Source of the DNA: Owenia fusiformis
Taxonomy: Eukaryota > Annelida > Polychaeta > Sabellida > Oweniidae
Reading direction: 5' to 3'
Assembly: GCA_903813345.2 (NCBI GenBank)
Contig: CAIIXF020000006.1
Coordinates: 4,547,096 to 4,611,095, forward strand
DNA: 64,000 bases
This document shows positions 12,345 to 22,366 of this stretch, piece by piece (the stretch's first letter is position 1; each line of letters opens with the position of its first letter). A model generated the notes under the pieces. That model saw only the letters and a program-made list of their open reading frames with translations. It ran no database searches and was not told where the DNA came from. Made by a program: the position numbers and the translations under genes.

Positions 12345-12935
12345 TCAACATTAGGTATAATGTTATACCTAACGCTGAGACAGAGATGCTAAGTTCAACA
12401 CTAGGTATAACGTTATACCTCACGCTGGGTCAGAAATGCCAAGTTCAGCATTGGGTATAACGTTATACCTCATGCTGAGTCAGAGATGCTAAGTTCAACA
12501 CTAGGTATAACGTTATACCTCACGCTGGGTCAGAAATGCCAAGTTCAGCATTAGGTATAACGTTATACCTCACGCTGAGTCAGAGATGCTAAGTTCAACA
12601 CTAGGTATAACGTTATACCTCACGCTGGGTCAGAGATGCCAAGTTCAGCATTAGGTATAACGTTATACCTCACGCTGGATCAGAGATGCTAAGTTCAACA
12701 TTAGGTATAACGTTATACCTCATGCTGAGTCAGAGATGCTAAGTTCAACACTAGGTATAACGTTATACCTCACGCTGAGTCAGAGATGCTAAGTTCAACA
12801 CTAGGTATAACATTATACCTCACGTTAAATTGAAAATAAAATCTCTGCCATCTCACTCGTGTTTGAAATTCATATATATTTTACTTTTCCCATTCCAAAA
12901 AATAATTCCCATTCTAAAAAATAGATTGTTATATG
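12345..12935 (-). repeat. Palindrome minisatellite element, right copy (inverted)
   Basis: About ten ~50-bp units with the palindrome AGGTATAACGTTATACCT (12350-12830) are followed by the inverted head (CCCATTCCAAAAAATAATTC, CCCATTCTAAAAAATAG). It is the reverse complement of the element at 2811-3210, with more units. Units alternate between AACTTAGCATCTCTGACTC-like and AACTTGGCATTTCTGACCC-like forms (read on the minus strand), suggesting dimeric expansion. Confidence 0.75.
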
Positions 12936-14074
12936 TCCAACTTAAGGAAAAGAAATCTCATTCATTTCATGTGACTGCCGCCTCAGAGTGATCTAAACAT
13001 AACTATAATTTATGACAGTTCCTAAGCCTTAACAACAAAATGTCTTTTAAATCATAGCTAATAATACTTTTTGGAAAATCAAAGATATTGTGAAGCAATT
13101 TTAACACTTCAAAATATTTTAATTCTAAATATATGTAAAGAATATCTTTCATAAAAGGATAATATAAAATCTACATTACCTTATGTTATCTGAGTTGAAC
13201 AAAATAAACTCGAATGAGTGAAAATGGAATTGTTTCTATGAAAATGTCATTGGATAACTAAAATGAAATAAAAATACAAAATTATCTTTTTTATTTTATC
13301 AACAGTCATTAATTTTCTGCACACACAATTCACAATGTTCTTTATTGTTTTTATTGCTCTGTTTTATAACTTTATCTGTGTTGACATTTGGATTATTAAA
13401 ACAACCATTTGATATTATTCTTTCTAAATGCAACAGTTTATCACAAATAAATAATCTCAAAATTTGGAATTTTGCTGGTAAGGCAATCAACTGAAACAAT
13501 CAGAATTTTATTTATATTTGGTGGATATGCCTATATGGTAAATGCCTAAATGGGTTTATGTAAAAAATATAGAACTACATGTAATTAAAATGTGCATAAG
13601 CAATGTCATGCAAAATCTTTTTCTATCCAATATCCCAGATGCGAGTAGAAATAATCTTGATTTACGTCATTAAAAATTCACAATTCAGTCAAACTGATCT
13701 CATATTTGGAATCTACATGTAAAATTACATTGAGAAATGTGGTTTTGAAAAGAATTAATCAACTTTGAAAATTTAATTTTCTTTGAGAATGTGACTTCTT
13801 GGTCGGGGAGATTCCCCATAGACCCCATGTTGTAAAACCACAAAAAGTGAAATATTTTTTCTTTTGTTGGGCAGATAATATTTTCTTTTACTAGACATAT
13901 TCTAGTTTGTATAACTATGCATAAGGGTAATATGAAAAGTGAACCACTAAAACTGATGCATATTCAAGTTTAAGTGAATTTTTTAATACCCTGCCATGTT
14001 AATTCCCCCGAATCAGCCACCTGGTGGCGAAACTGGTAACTACCTACTCGCATCTGAGTAATTTGTTCTTCTGT
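12936..14074. other. Non-coding stretch before SCYL2 exon, nothing recognised
   Basis: AT-rich intron-like sequence. No exon with splice signals or repeat array was seen. Confidence 0.4.
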
Positions 14075-14215
14075 TTTGATAGCTTATTCAGTAAAGCATC
14101 AGACTTTGAACCAGAATGTCCTTGTTTCGAATCCTACACGAGGCATTGAATCTAGCACATTCCCATTCATCTCTGTATCTGGCTTGCTACACTACTTCAT
14201 TCAAGCACCCTCAGT
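14075..14215 (+). mobile_element. tRNA-derived SINE-like sequence
   Basis: TAGCTTATTCAGTAAAGCAT resembles a tRNA D-arm/A box, followed by a degenerate anticodon arm (CAGACTTTGAACCAG) and GTTTCGAATCC at 14124-14134, a near-perfect Pol III B box. Beyond the tRNA-like part it continues with non-tRNA sequence rather than an acceptor stem, and the anticodon stem is mispaired. This fits a decayed tRNA-derived SINE better than a working tRNA. It lies in the intron before the penultimate SCYL2 exon. Confidence 0.5.
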
Positions 14216-14349
14216 TTAATACAGTTTAAATTGCACATGTTGGTTCATCAGGGGCATTTATGCACCTCTGCTCAAGAGGACATTTTCAATATTAAGCTTA
14301 TATCATATTATTTTTCTCATTATGTGAATGAATGCTTGTCTATTTGCAG

Positions 14350-14505
14350 ATGGACAAGTTCTTAACTGGGTTTGGAATGTCAGGACTGTTTAGTGGAGGG
14401 GGAAACAAAGCAGCAGAGCCAATACAGAAGTCAGCAAGTAATACTAGTCAACCAGTAACACAGGAGAGTTCACAATCTCCTGCTACCATACAGAAATCTG
14501 GCAAG
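14350..14505 (+). CDS. SCYL2: SCYL2 penultimate exon
   Basis: A 156-nt exon (52 codons, phase 0 at both ends) with acceptor TATTTGCAG ending at 14349 and donor GTATGT at 14506. It encodes a Gly/Ser-rich segment beginning MDKFLTGFGMSGLF, then Ser/Gln-rich sequence. The ATG here is internal, not a start, because it directly follows the acceptor. Confidence 0.8.
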
Positions 14506-16403
14506 GTATGTTGTTCGAGAGATCATAGCATCTCTTCCTGTAGCACTTTTAAGAGAGAGAGCAAGAGAGAGTAGGAAAGCTATGGAGGTTTTTTTATGTC
14601 AAAAACTATTTTACAAGTTAATTGATTTTATATAGAGGAGTTGATTTTTGGCTTAGAAGTGCATGATATACGAGGGTATATCATAAAGTTCTCATAATAT
14701 CTCTCTAATTTTTTTATTTTTCAATATATTCTGATGAATTTTTCACAGCATGTGTAGTATAGAATGCTGTATTAACATGTCAAAAAATATTTGGTATAAC
14801 AGAAATATTATTTAAGAAATGGTTGCCATAGTAACCGGAAATCAAGGCACCCGGGGCAAATAAAAAATCGTGCAGGAATAGCCCCAACTAACCATGTTTA
14901 AATGCATAATAAGTTATCAAATAAGCTATGAAACACATCAAATTATGTATTCTTGACTGTTTTAAACTATTATAATGGTCATGTGAATTGTGTGATCTCA
15001 TAATGGATGATTGTAATGCTTCAGTAGAAGTGATGTTAGACACTACAATTTTTTTGTCAAATATTCCAAGGAAAGTCGATTTTCCACTTTAGTTCATCTT
15101 AAATAAATAATAGACCACGCTTAGGATGTAATAATGTTCATATCTTTACAACATATTTGTTTTAGATCATCTTTAGTATGAGCAAAGGATTTTTTCGAAC
15201 TAAACTAAACTTTTTATCAATGTGAATATTATTTTTCTGATGATCCCTGCATCTATGCATTATCTAACTCAGTCATTTCTGATCATTAAGCTTTGATTCT
15301 CAGAGTCTGGTATCACATCTAATGAAGCATGTAAGCTTCCCCTATGACACCACACAATCCACATGATCAATTTATTTTATAGTAAAAGCATTGAACAACA
15401 TATTCAAGTTAACATTTTAATGTGTTTGGTAATTTATGAGAGTTTATTATATATGTATTTCTGTACATATTTCTAGTTTTCTTCATGCACTGTTATTTAC
15501 TCCAACTTTATATTCCAGAGCCATCTGAGCATGGAGGAGAAGCAAAGATTAGCACGTGAGCAAGAACAACAGATACGTCTAAAGTCACAAGGCCCACTTC
15601 AACCCAAGAAGGATATTAAAACAGTTAAGCCAGCACAAACTAAAGACCTTAGTGCCACATTATATAAAACAAACATTGCACCCCCTCATGCTAAACCAAC
15701 AATGGGAATCAGCATGGATGATATGAGCAATACTAGGGGATCTAGTATGACTGCAAACAGAAATAATGGATCAAATAAAATGGGAGGTACTGGTCCTAGC
15801 AGCGGAACTTTGCAACCTTCAATACAGCCCCAAGTGTCAAAATGGAGTGGACAAACTAGTGGAAAAAGTATTGACACATCTGCATTTGACATTTTAGTAC
15901 CAAGCACATCCCATTCAAAAGTAGCAATGAATCAAATGCAGTCATCGAACACAGGACAGAAAATGTATGGCGATGGTATGCAGCAGGGATTTATGGGAAA
16001 TCAAATGATGAGTAGTCAAAATACTATGAGTAGTCAACCAATAGGGAATGTAGGTGTGATGGGAAATCAAGGAATGATGGGAAACCAGGGAATGATGGGA
16101 AACCAAGGTATGATGGGAAATCAAGGAATGATGGGAAATCGGGGAATGATGGGAAATCAAGGAATGATGGGAAATCAAGGCATGATGGGAAATCAAGGCA
16201 TGATGGGAAATCAAGGGATGATGGGAAATCAAGGGGTTGTTGGAAATCAAGGGATGATGGGAAATCAGGGGATGATGGGAAATCAAGGTATGATGGGAAA
16301 TCAAGGAATGATGGGCCAGCCACAACAACTTGGGTTTGGTAATTCTGCTAGTCAGTCTGGCAATTCTAATATTAGTAATGATCTTAAAGATATTTTTGGG
16401 TAA
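14350..16403 (+). CDS. SCYL2: SCYL2 (CVAK104-like pseudokinase), last two exons: join 14350-14505, 15519-16403
   Basis: This is the C-terminal part (346 residues) of a protein recognised as SCYL2, a Scy1-like pseudokinase that associates with clathrin and adaptor complexes and works in TGN/endosome traffic. Support: the second exon opens with Ser-His-Leu-Ser-Met-Glu-Glu-Lys-Gln-Arg-Leu-Ala-Arg-Glu-Gln-Glu, close to the conserved EEKQRLA(K/R)EQEQ segment of vertebrate SCYL2. The protein ends SNDLKDIFG, nearly identical to the vertebrate terminus SNDLKDLFG. The kinase-like and HEAT-like parts must lie on exons upstream of this window; none was recognised in 1-14349. The gene converges on MADD. 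A 14-copy hexapeptide repeat replaces most of the ordinary tail. AATAAA signals occur at 16579 and 16719. Confidence 0.85.
14506..15518 (+). other. SCYL2 last intron
   Basis: A GT-AG intron between the last two SCYL2 exons (GTATGT at 14506, TATTCCAG before 15519). It contains an X-box-like GTTGCCATAGTAAC at 14822-14835. Nothing else was recognised. Confidence 0.7.
15519..16403 (+). CDS. SCYL2: SCYL2 terminal exon with GNQGMM repeat
   Basis: A terminal exon of 885 nt (294 codons plus TAA at 16401-16403) with acceptor TATTCCAG. Order: charged EEKQRLAREQEQ helix, a KDLSATL stretch, Ser/Thr/Asn/Gly-rich linker, 14 copies of a six-residue MMGNQG unit (16059-16316), then a short tail ending NDLKDIFG. 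The Met at 15531 is internal, since the exon opens four codons earlier in the same frame and the preceding exon joins in phase 0. Minus-strand His/Ile- and Phe/Pro-rich frames here are shadows of the repeat. Confidence 0.85.
   Translation, partial: SHLSMEEKQRLAREQEQQIRLKSQGPLQPKKDIKTVKPAQTKDLSATLYKTNIAPPHAKPTMGISMDDMSNTRGSSMTANRNNGSNKMGGTGPSSGTLQPSIQPQVSKWSGQTSGKSIDTSAFDILVPSTSHSKVAMNQMQSSNTGQKMYGDGMQQGFMGNQMMSSQNTMSSQPIGNVGVMGNQGMMGNQGMMGNQGMMGNQGMMGNRGMMGNQGMMGNQGMMGNQGMMGNQGMMGNQGVVGNQGMMGNQGMMGNQGMMGNQGMMGQPQQLGFGNSASQSGNSNISNDLKDIFG
16059..16316 (+). repeat. Coding 18-bp minisatellite (MMGNQG x14)
   Basis: Fourteen near-identical 18-nt units (ATGATGGGAAATCAAGGA-like) lie in frame in SCYL2. 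Two units vary in sequence: one reads GNR for GNQ and one reads VV for MM. Third-position variation (GGA/GGT/GGC/GGG) is largely synonymous. Confidence 0.9.
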
Positions 16404-17901
16404 AGAAATAACATATTAATTGATATTTCATTCTTACTGTGCAATTATCTAACGTAACATTCCATGCCAAAGAAAAAATCCAAAACATGGCATTATTTCA
16501 CAAGCTAGAGGGAGTTCATCCATTGATGTGTACATATTTTGCATACTTGTTACATCAAATTCAATTCAAGAATGTGTAAATAAATTAAATGTATTTGGAG
16601 ATACTTTCTCGATTTGTTCAAACTAATATTTTATGTGTGTGGAGGAATATTCATGAAATACAGAAAGGGGATAATTGACAATGACTGAATAAGGAATATG
16701 TATTTATTATCATTTTACAATAAATTATTTTATAATGAAAGCTGACAAACTACCCTGTTTTTACTAGTTTATACTGTATAAATGCTTAACATAACAAATA
16801 GCAAGGCAAAACAATGTTTATGTCTGAGACTAATTGTTTCATTGTGTGTCAGGTTATTCCAATTGTGTGTCTCTGGTTAATTCAATATGTGTCAGGTTAT
16901 TCAAATTGTGTGTCCGATTATTTTAATTTTGTCTGATTATTCCAATTGGTTGTCTGGTTATTTCAGTTGTGTGTCACTTTATTTCAATTCACAGTTAGTC
17001 TGCTGTTATTCCAATAAATGCATATTTGCACATGGTACACACTTCTTGAGTTGCAAGCAGGTTGAGTTAATACGAGTCATATTATACATCACTATTTAGG
17101 CTGATGTATTTTAGAAGTGTCACAATTACCAAAACCCTGATGCCAAATGCCAGTCACAAAAAAGGACTATAAACAATGTTTCATCGTTATTAACAAAACA
17201 AATGTATTAACATTTAATAATAACTATTATATTTAGCTTTAACTTTGAAGCAAGTACAATTCATACAAATCTCTGTATTCTACAGTGTGCGAATATTCAC
17301 AGTCAGGAATCCATATTTTTAGAAATTATCTTGAAAGGGAACAAATTCCTTTATACATTAACCAACCGTATATTGTATCTGTGGTCTCATACCAGAGAGG
17401 CTTCACTATAAGATTCTACCATGTAAATGCATTTGAGCATTCACATGTAGTTTTAAAAATATACACAGATTCTGAAAGAAATTATAACTATTCTCAATGA
17501 AATAAAACTAAAGTTGATAATATCCTATTGAATAATATAAGGGAAGCTGTCAAAACAAAGATGCTGAAGCTGAACGAAACATTTGGTTTTAGGAGATTTT
17601 GGTAGAAACTTTTCCAGTCAAAGTTTCCCATGTTTGTTCACCATTTGTGGCATCTTTTTGAAATCCAATAAATGGCTTGAATTTTTTGGAAAAATTTAAT
17701 TGTAAAGGGATGTGTCAAAGCCATAACATCAGTAGCATCACTTCTTTGACAGTTTCCTTGGAGATAAAAACATGAATGATCCAAACTCATTTCACGTTCA
17801 CCAATAATATTTCTGAGGTGCCAGTGGAGTCATGGACCATATAGGTGGCAGTTAAATCGTTGTCACAAGTTGGTTGTTCATAACACACATCCTATTGCTT
17901 A
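16404..17901. other. SCYL2 3' UTR and start of intergenic region
   Basis: AATAAA polyadenylation signals at 16579-16584 and 16719-16724 suit the SCYL2 mRNA end. Between about 16840 and 17010 there is a loose repeat of TTATTCCAATTGTGTGTC-like words. No gene was recognised. Confidence 0.5.
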
Positions 17902-18392
17902 CACCCCAGTCACATTTGTCATACGGAGGCCGTGCGTCGACCGCAGATCAATTAAATCAGTGTATTTCTGCGGCGAGCGTAGGAAAACTACGCTCGCCTT
18001 GCGGCCTCCGTACGGCGTATCCAGTTTTTTACAGGCCGCAGGGTCGCCGTAGAAATTATAACTCGGAGTTGTAACATTTGTTCATTTCTGAGGTCCCCGT
18101 AGAAATCAACTGGCTCAACAAGATTGAATCATTATTTGTCAATGTTTCACGATCACATTTCATTTGATATTACATCCTAGCACTATAAAGAACATTTATA
18201 AGTTGTCCTGATGTAAATAAAATGAAAAAAAGTATTATTTATCAACAGAAATTTAAAATTCACCGTGCGGCTGCCGTGGGAAATGTGACTGCAAAAGTAT
18301 GAGAGCGCAGAAATTCCACGACGAGCGTAGAAATGTTACTGGCCGCAGAAATGATAGACCGCAAGGTCGCCGTAGGAAATGTGACTGGGGTG
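17902..18392. mobile_element. PIF/Harbinger-type MITE with TTA target duplication
   Basis: The ends are perfect 16-bp inverted repeats: CACCCCAGTCACATTT at 17902 and AAATGTGACTGGGGTG ending at 18392. TTA flanks both sides (17899-17901 and 18393-18395). A 3-bp TTA duplication is the PIF/Harbinger signature. The 491-bp body is GC-rich relative to its surroundings, with many CG-containing palindromes (GCGAGCGTAG, CGGCCTCCGTA), and has no transposase. Confidence 0.8.
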
Positions 18393-18395
18393 TTA

Positions 18396-19080
18396 GTGTG
18401 TAAATATACTAAATATGGCTGTATAAATTGTTGATATATTTTTGAGTGAAAACTCAGGCATCATCAATACACACAATTTATCAATGAAATTCTTCATCAC
18501 CTACTGACAGTCCTCAAAACCACTGGCTGTTTTCGAATTACAGTTACAGAAAATAACACAAAATTTTGCATAGTGCCTTTATTCTATACATTGAGGATAT
18601 ACATATGGAGAGTGATTCAATATCCTGATATATAACGACTGCACAATACTAAACTTAACTTTAAGCAGTAGATATGGAATTTTCTGTATTACATTTCTTA
18701 GCCAAAAGTTCAGTTCCAAATGTCACAAATTGATGGAAATTAACTTTTCAGATACAGATATTAGAGGCTAAAAAATGTAATACGAAACCTCAAATATCAT
18801 TACTTGGTATAACCAGCTATATTATAGAAACATATCATTTTATAGTTAGTACAGTATTTACTCACCTATAGATCATTGAATCAATCATGAACAATGTAAA
18901 AACATTTAACAAAGAGCACATAGAATTGTTGCTGTATTATTGCTTTGCAATGCTCTCTGACAAACATACCAGTCTAATTGGTTACATTACATGTGATGTT
19001 ACTACAAATAGGTACTATCAGCCTTGGAAATATTACTGCACATCAAATCATAAACCCATTTCCTAAATGACCCCCTGCTC
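18396..19080. other. Intergenic, nothing recognised
   Basis: AT-rich intergenic sequence between the two convergent genes. No repeat array or coding was seen. Confidence 0.4.
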
Positions 19081-19716
19081 TTAGAATATCAATGTTACCC
19101 TAAAAATAATGATGATACTCTGAATACTTAATGTTACCCTTAGAATATCATCGTAACCCTCAGAATATCATTGTTACCCTTAGAATATCAATGTTACCCT
19201 CAGAATACCAATGTTACTCTCAGAATAACTTTGTTACCCTCAGAATATCAATGTTACCCTCAGAATATCATTATTACCCTCAGAATATCAATGTTACCCT
19301 CAGAATATCAATGTTACCCTCAGAATATCATTGTTACCCTCAGAATATCAATGTTACCCTTAGAATATCAATTTACCCTTAGAATATCATCGTTACCCTT
19401 AGAATATCATCGTTACCCTTAGAATATCATCGTAACCCTCAGAATATCATTGTTACCCTTAGAATATCAATGTTACCCTCAGAATACCAATGTTACTCTC
19501 AGAATAACTTTGTTACCCTCAGAATATCAATGTTACCCTCAGAATATCATTATTACCCTCAGAATATCAATGTTACCCTCAGAATATCAATGTTACCCTC
19601 AGAATATCATTGTTACCCTCAGAATATCATTGTTACCCTCAGAATATCAATGTTACCCTTAGAATATCAATTTACCCTCAGAATATCAATGTTACCCTCA
19701 GAATATCAATGTTACC
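19081..19716. repeat. 20-bp minisatellite (GTTACCCTCAGAATATCAAT)
   Basis: About 30 tandem units of GTTACCCTCAGAATATCAAT with scattered variants (TTAGAATATCATC, AGAATACCA, ACTCTCAGAATAAC). The variant block at about 19200-19290 recurs in the same order about 279 bp later, so a block of about 14 units was duplicated as one piece. Open frames across it are chance products of a repeat without stops. Confidence 0.9.
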
Positions 19717-20792
19717 AAACTATCCAATATATACAGGGAGTCATTACTGTGAACATCATGATATCGTAATGTAACCTTTTCCTGTTGACTTGGCAACAAG
19801 GAGCAATAAACAATATTATTTCTAGTCTACATATTGACTTTGTAAATACAGCTGTCATGCTGGAGACTAGAATTATATTAGTTGAATAGATATAAGTATG
19901 TAAACTTAATAAGACTAACACAGGCGGCTAGGCCATAATGTTACCATTTACATGGGTATAAAGTTTTAGTACATTGCACTTAGTATGTTGTGTTATTTGT
20001 GTTGCATCCATTGGGCTAATTGAATGTTAAATGTGTTATTTTGCCTATAATACAATTTAATTCTATATTCAGCTGTGGAAAGAATGCATATTGCCATCCA
20101 GGATTGCCTATGTCACTCCCTGGTTGTCATTCTCTTTTGAGTTGGTTGTATCAACAGGGTAGAGGGTGATAGAAATAATTTTTAAATAAAGAGGGCAGGC
20201 CATTCAACTCTTAACCCCCCCCCCCCTTAGCTAAAAAATTCTTTCAAAATCATGCAGTTTTTCACTATTCTTAGCATTTTCACATGTGATTTTGGGCCAA
20301 AAAAAGTGAACTGCCCCCACACCAAAAGCCAGCTACGGGCCTGTTAAAGTAAAAAATCAAATAGCAAACTGAGTTCTGGAATGCACAGCTACACCTTTCT
20401 ATACTCCATAGATTTCAAGTACTACACTAGGCTACTTTATAACATCAATATTAACAATTTTTACCCTTCTATAACTCAGATACAATACAGATCCCATCAT
20501 ACCATTAGCTTGTTTGCAGTAACATAGCTGATGCAATGCAGGCCCGTAGCCAGGGCATAGTGCATTCAATTCCCATATATGTACTTTGAATCACTTATTC
20601 CTCTCAAAACCACTGTCTTTGGTAACTTCTTTTATCAATATGGCAAAGTCAGCATGCATCCAGTTTCTTATACAGTCAGACAGCAACAGCAGATGACAAG
20701 TTGACACTCCTATCAGTTATGTAAACTAATCCAAAATTAACTGTGATACAATGAGAATGGAATATTATATGTAGTTAATTAGGGGTGCTTAA

Positions 20793-21036
20793 CAGTATAG
20801 TAAAACCTGTATAAAGTGGATACTTAGTTGTTCATAGAGAGATGGTCACATGAAAAGTGCCCAGAAACATAGATGTCAATAATGGGATATGGCCAAATAT
20901 GGGATATGCCCAAATATGGGTAATACCCAAATAAGGGTTATACCTAAATATTGGATATACCCAAATACATGTAATGGATCTGTCCAAATGTTGGATGAGT
21001 AATCACATTTTAAGTGTCCACACACTTGTTTTACTG
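20793..21036. mobile_element. MITE with GTAAAACCTG / TTTTACTG ends
   Basis: The left end contains TAGTAAAACCTGTATAAAGTGG and the right end ends AAGTGTCCACACACTTGTTTTACTG followed by TA. The ends and the GTGGAAC/GTTCCAC-like words resemble the elements at 54833-55079 and 63179-63338. TA flanking suggests the Tc1/mariner superfamily. The left boundary is uncertain. Confidence 0.5.
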
Positions 21037-21387
21037 TACATGTTTCAGCGCCTATATGTGCACCTTTATGTGTACCGTAAATGTATATAATATTTGTAGT
21101 TTGTATATTTGAAATGTATTACAGTAAGTTGGATAATCTAAAAATAGTAAATATAATATTACACTGACCTTAGCAGTAGAGTGGGTTATTTATATTATAA
21201 ATGTATACATATATTTTTTCACAGAATAAATATATTAATAAAAATAGATAATTTGTAACATGAAATATATATTAATTTAATTATACATACTATTATGGAA
21301 TGGTAAGTCTGATATATGGCTTTAAATTTAGAGGTAAAGTTATACGTCTTGGATTGGATTAAATGTATTTTTACTTGGCTAAATATA

Positions 21388-22198
21388 TTTATTAGGCTAA
21401 ATATTTTCTTTGTACATACAGATCTACTATAGATGTCATTCAATAAGTTCTGCTACAAAAACATAATATTTTAAAAAGTTATTGAATGATATATACAATA
21501 TGTCGAAATATGGATGCAATTAAAGAGTAAGATTCATTACAGAAGTAAGATCCCAAGCCATACATTATTTACTAATTTTACTGTCTCCTTCAAAAGAATT
21601 TTAAAACTAAATGTGGAAAATATTATCAGAAAAATCTTGACACTGTTACATTATCTATTAAAGAATAATAAAAAAACTCACAATTATAACAAATATTCCA
21701 TTGGACAACAGATAATAAAAATAACAGGCTTTCTTGATATAAAGGCACAAAATGAACTCTATTTGATTGAGCTTGGTTACCATGGTATTGCTTATAACAA
21801 CAACACTTATGTCAGTATGGCATCCAATTGCCATGGTAACTTAAAGCATCAAATAAAGCTGTTCAAATTTTGAACAGTGAGTATTAATAACATTGCACCA
21901 TTGCATTTTCATTTTTCCAAAAAGTAAGCAGCATATCTTTTTGAAGAAGTTTGTGTACTAAAAATACATTGCGCAACATGGTTGCTATGGAAACTTGATA
22001 TCTGCATTGGCATAATTCCTATGGTAAAACTGATGAATTAACACTATATTTCACCATAGCAACAAAAGAACATTCCATTTGAAAATCAGTTACCATAGCA
22101 ACAGCTGATATTACAATTTGGTAACTATAGCACCAATGTATAGCAAGACATATTAATATATGATTATTATTTGAACCATTAACCAACCCAAACTACTG
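21388..22198 (-). other. MADD: MADD 3' UTR (approximate)
   Basis: Downstream of the MADD stop on the minus strand. AATAAA (read as TTTATT on +) at 21388-21393 is one candidate polyadenylation signal; others exist, so the end is not fixed. The region contains a cluster of X-box-like motifs (about 21775-22130). Confidence 0.4.
21775..22130. promoter_or_regulatory. Cluster of RFX X-box-like motifs
   Basis: GTTGCTATGGAAAC (21981-21994), CACCATAGCAAC (about 22052), GTTACCATAGCAAC (22089-22102), plus GGTTACCATGG near 21776 and CCATGGTAAC near 21831. All fit the RFX-family X-box consensus (a pyrimidine-rich GTTNCCATRGNAAC palindrome). Similar sites occur singly at 14822 and 37833. They could instead be remnants of a palindromic repeat. 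Confidence 0.35.
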
Positions 22199-22366
22199 CT
22201 AGGTTTTTAACAAGTTAAGATTAGTTTGTAATTGTGAAATCTGCTGTTGTTGCTGCTGTAGCAGCTGTTGTTGCAACTGTTGCTGCTGTTGTAGTTTGCG
22301 TTCATGTTCCATGCCAGCCGCGACGTAGGAAAATACACACAAGACTGCGTAACAAATCTGGTCTGC
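22199..22366 (-). CDS. MADD: MADD terminal exon: Gln-rich tail and stop
   Basis: 168 nt (55 codons plus TAG at 22199-22201), acceptor TAATTGCAG. It encodes [20 protein letters not shown], the conserved C-terminal block, then a glutamine/leucine run ([18 protein letters not shown]) and a short unique end. A glutamine-rich tail after FSYVAAGM also occurs in insect Rab3-GEF. Confidence 0.93.
   Translation of the reverse strand, partial: ADQICYAVLCVFSYVAAGMEHERKLQQQQQLQQQLLQQQQQQISQLQTNLNLLKT

Noticed and set aside
14075-14150. Functional tRNA-Gln gene
   Set aside because: The B box is good, but the anticodon stem is mispaired and no acceptor stem can be closed; a SINE-like derivative fits better.
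15942-16328. 128- and 99-codon minus-strand His/Ile- and Phe/Pro-rich frames
   Set aside because: They are shadows of the 18-bp coding repeat in SCYL2; the + strand frame is supported by homology and splice sites.
17870-18074. 60- and 66-codon Arg-rich frames
   Set aside because: They fall wholly or mostly within the Harbinger-type MITE and reflect its CG-rich composition.
19131-19769. 83- to 99-codon frames with repeated LPSEYQCYPQN motifs
   Set aside because: Translation of a 20-bp minisatellite; all three frames are open because the unit has no stop.
21514-21873. 119-codon + strand open frame
   Set aside because: AT-rich, antisense to the MADD 3' UTR, no recognisable domain; probably chance.
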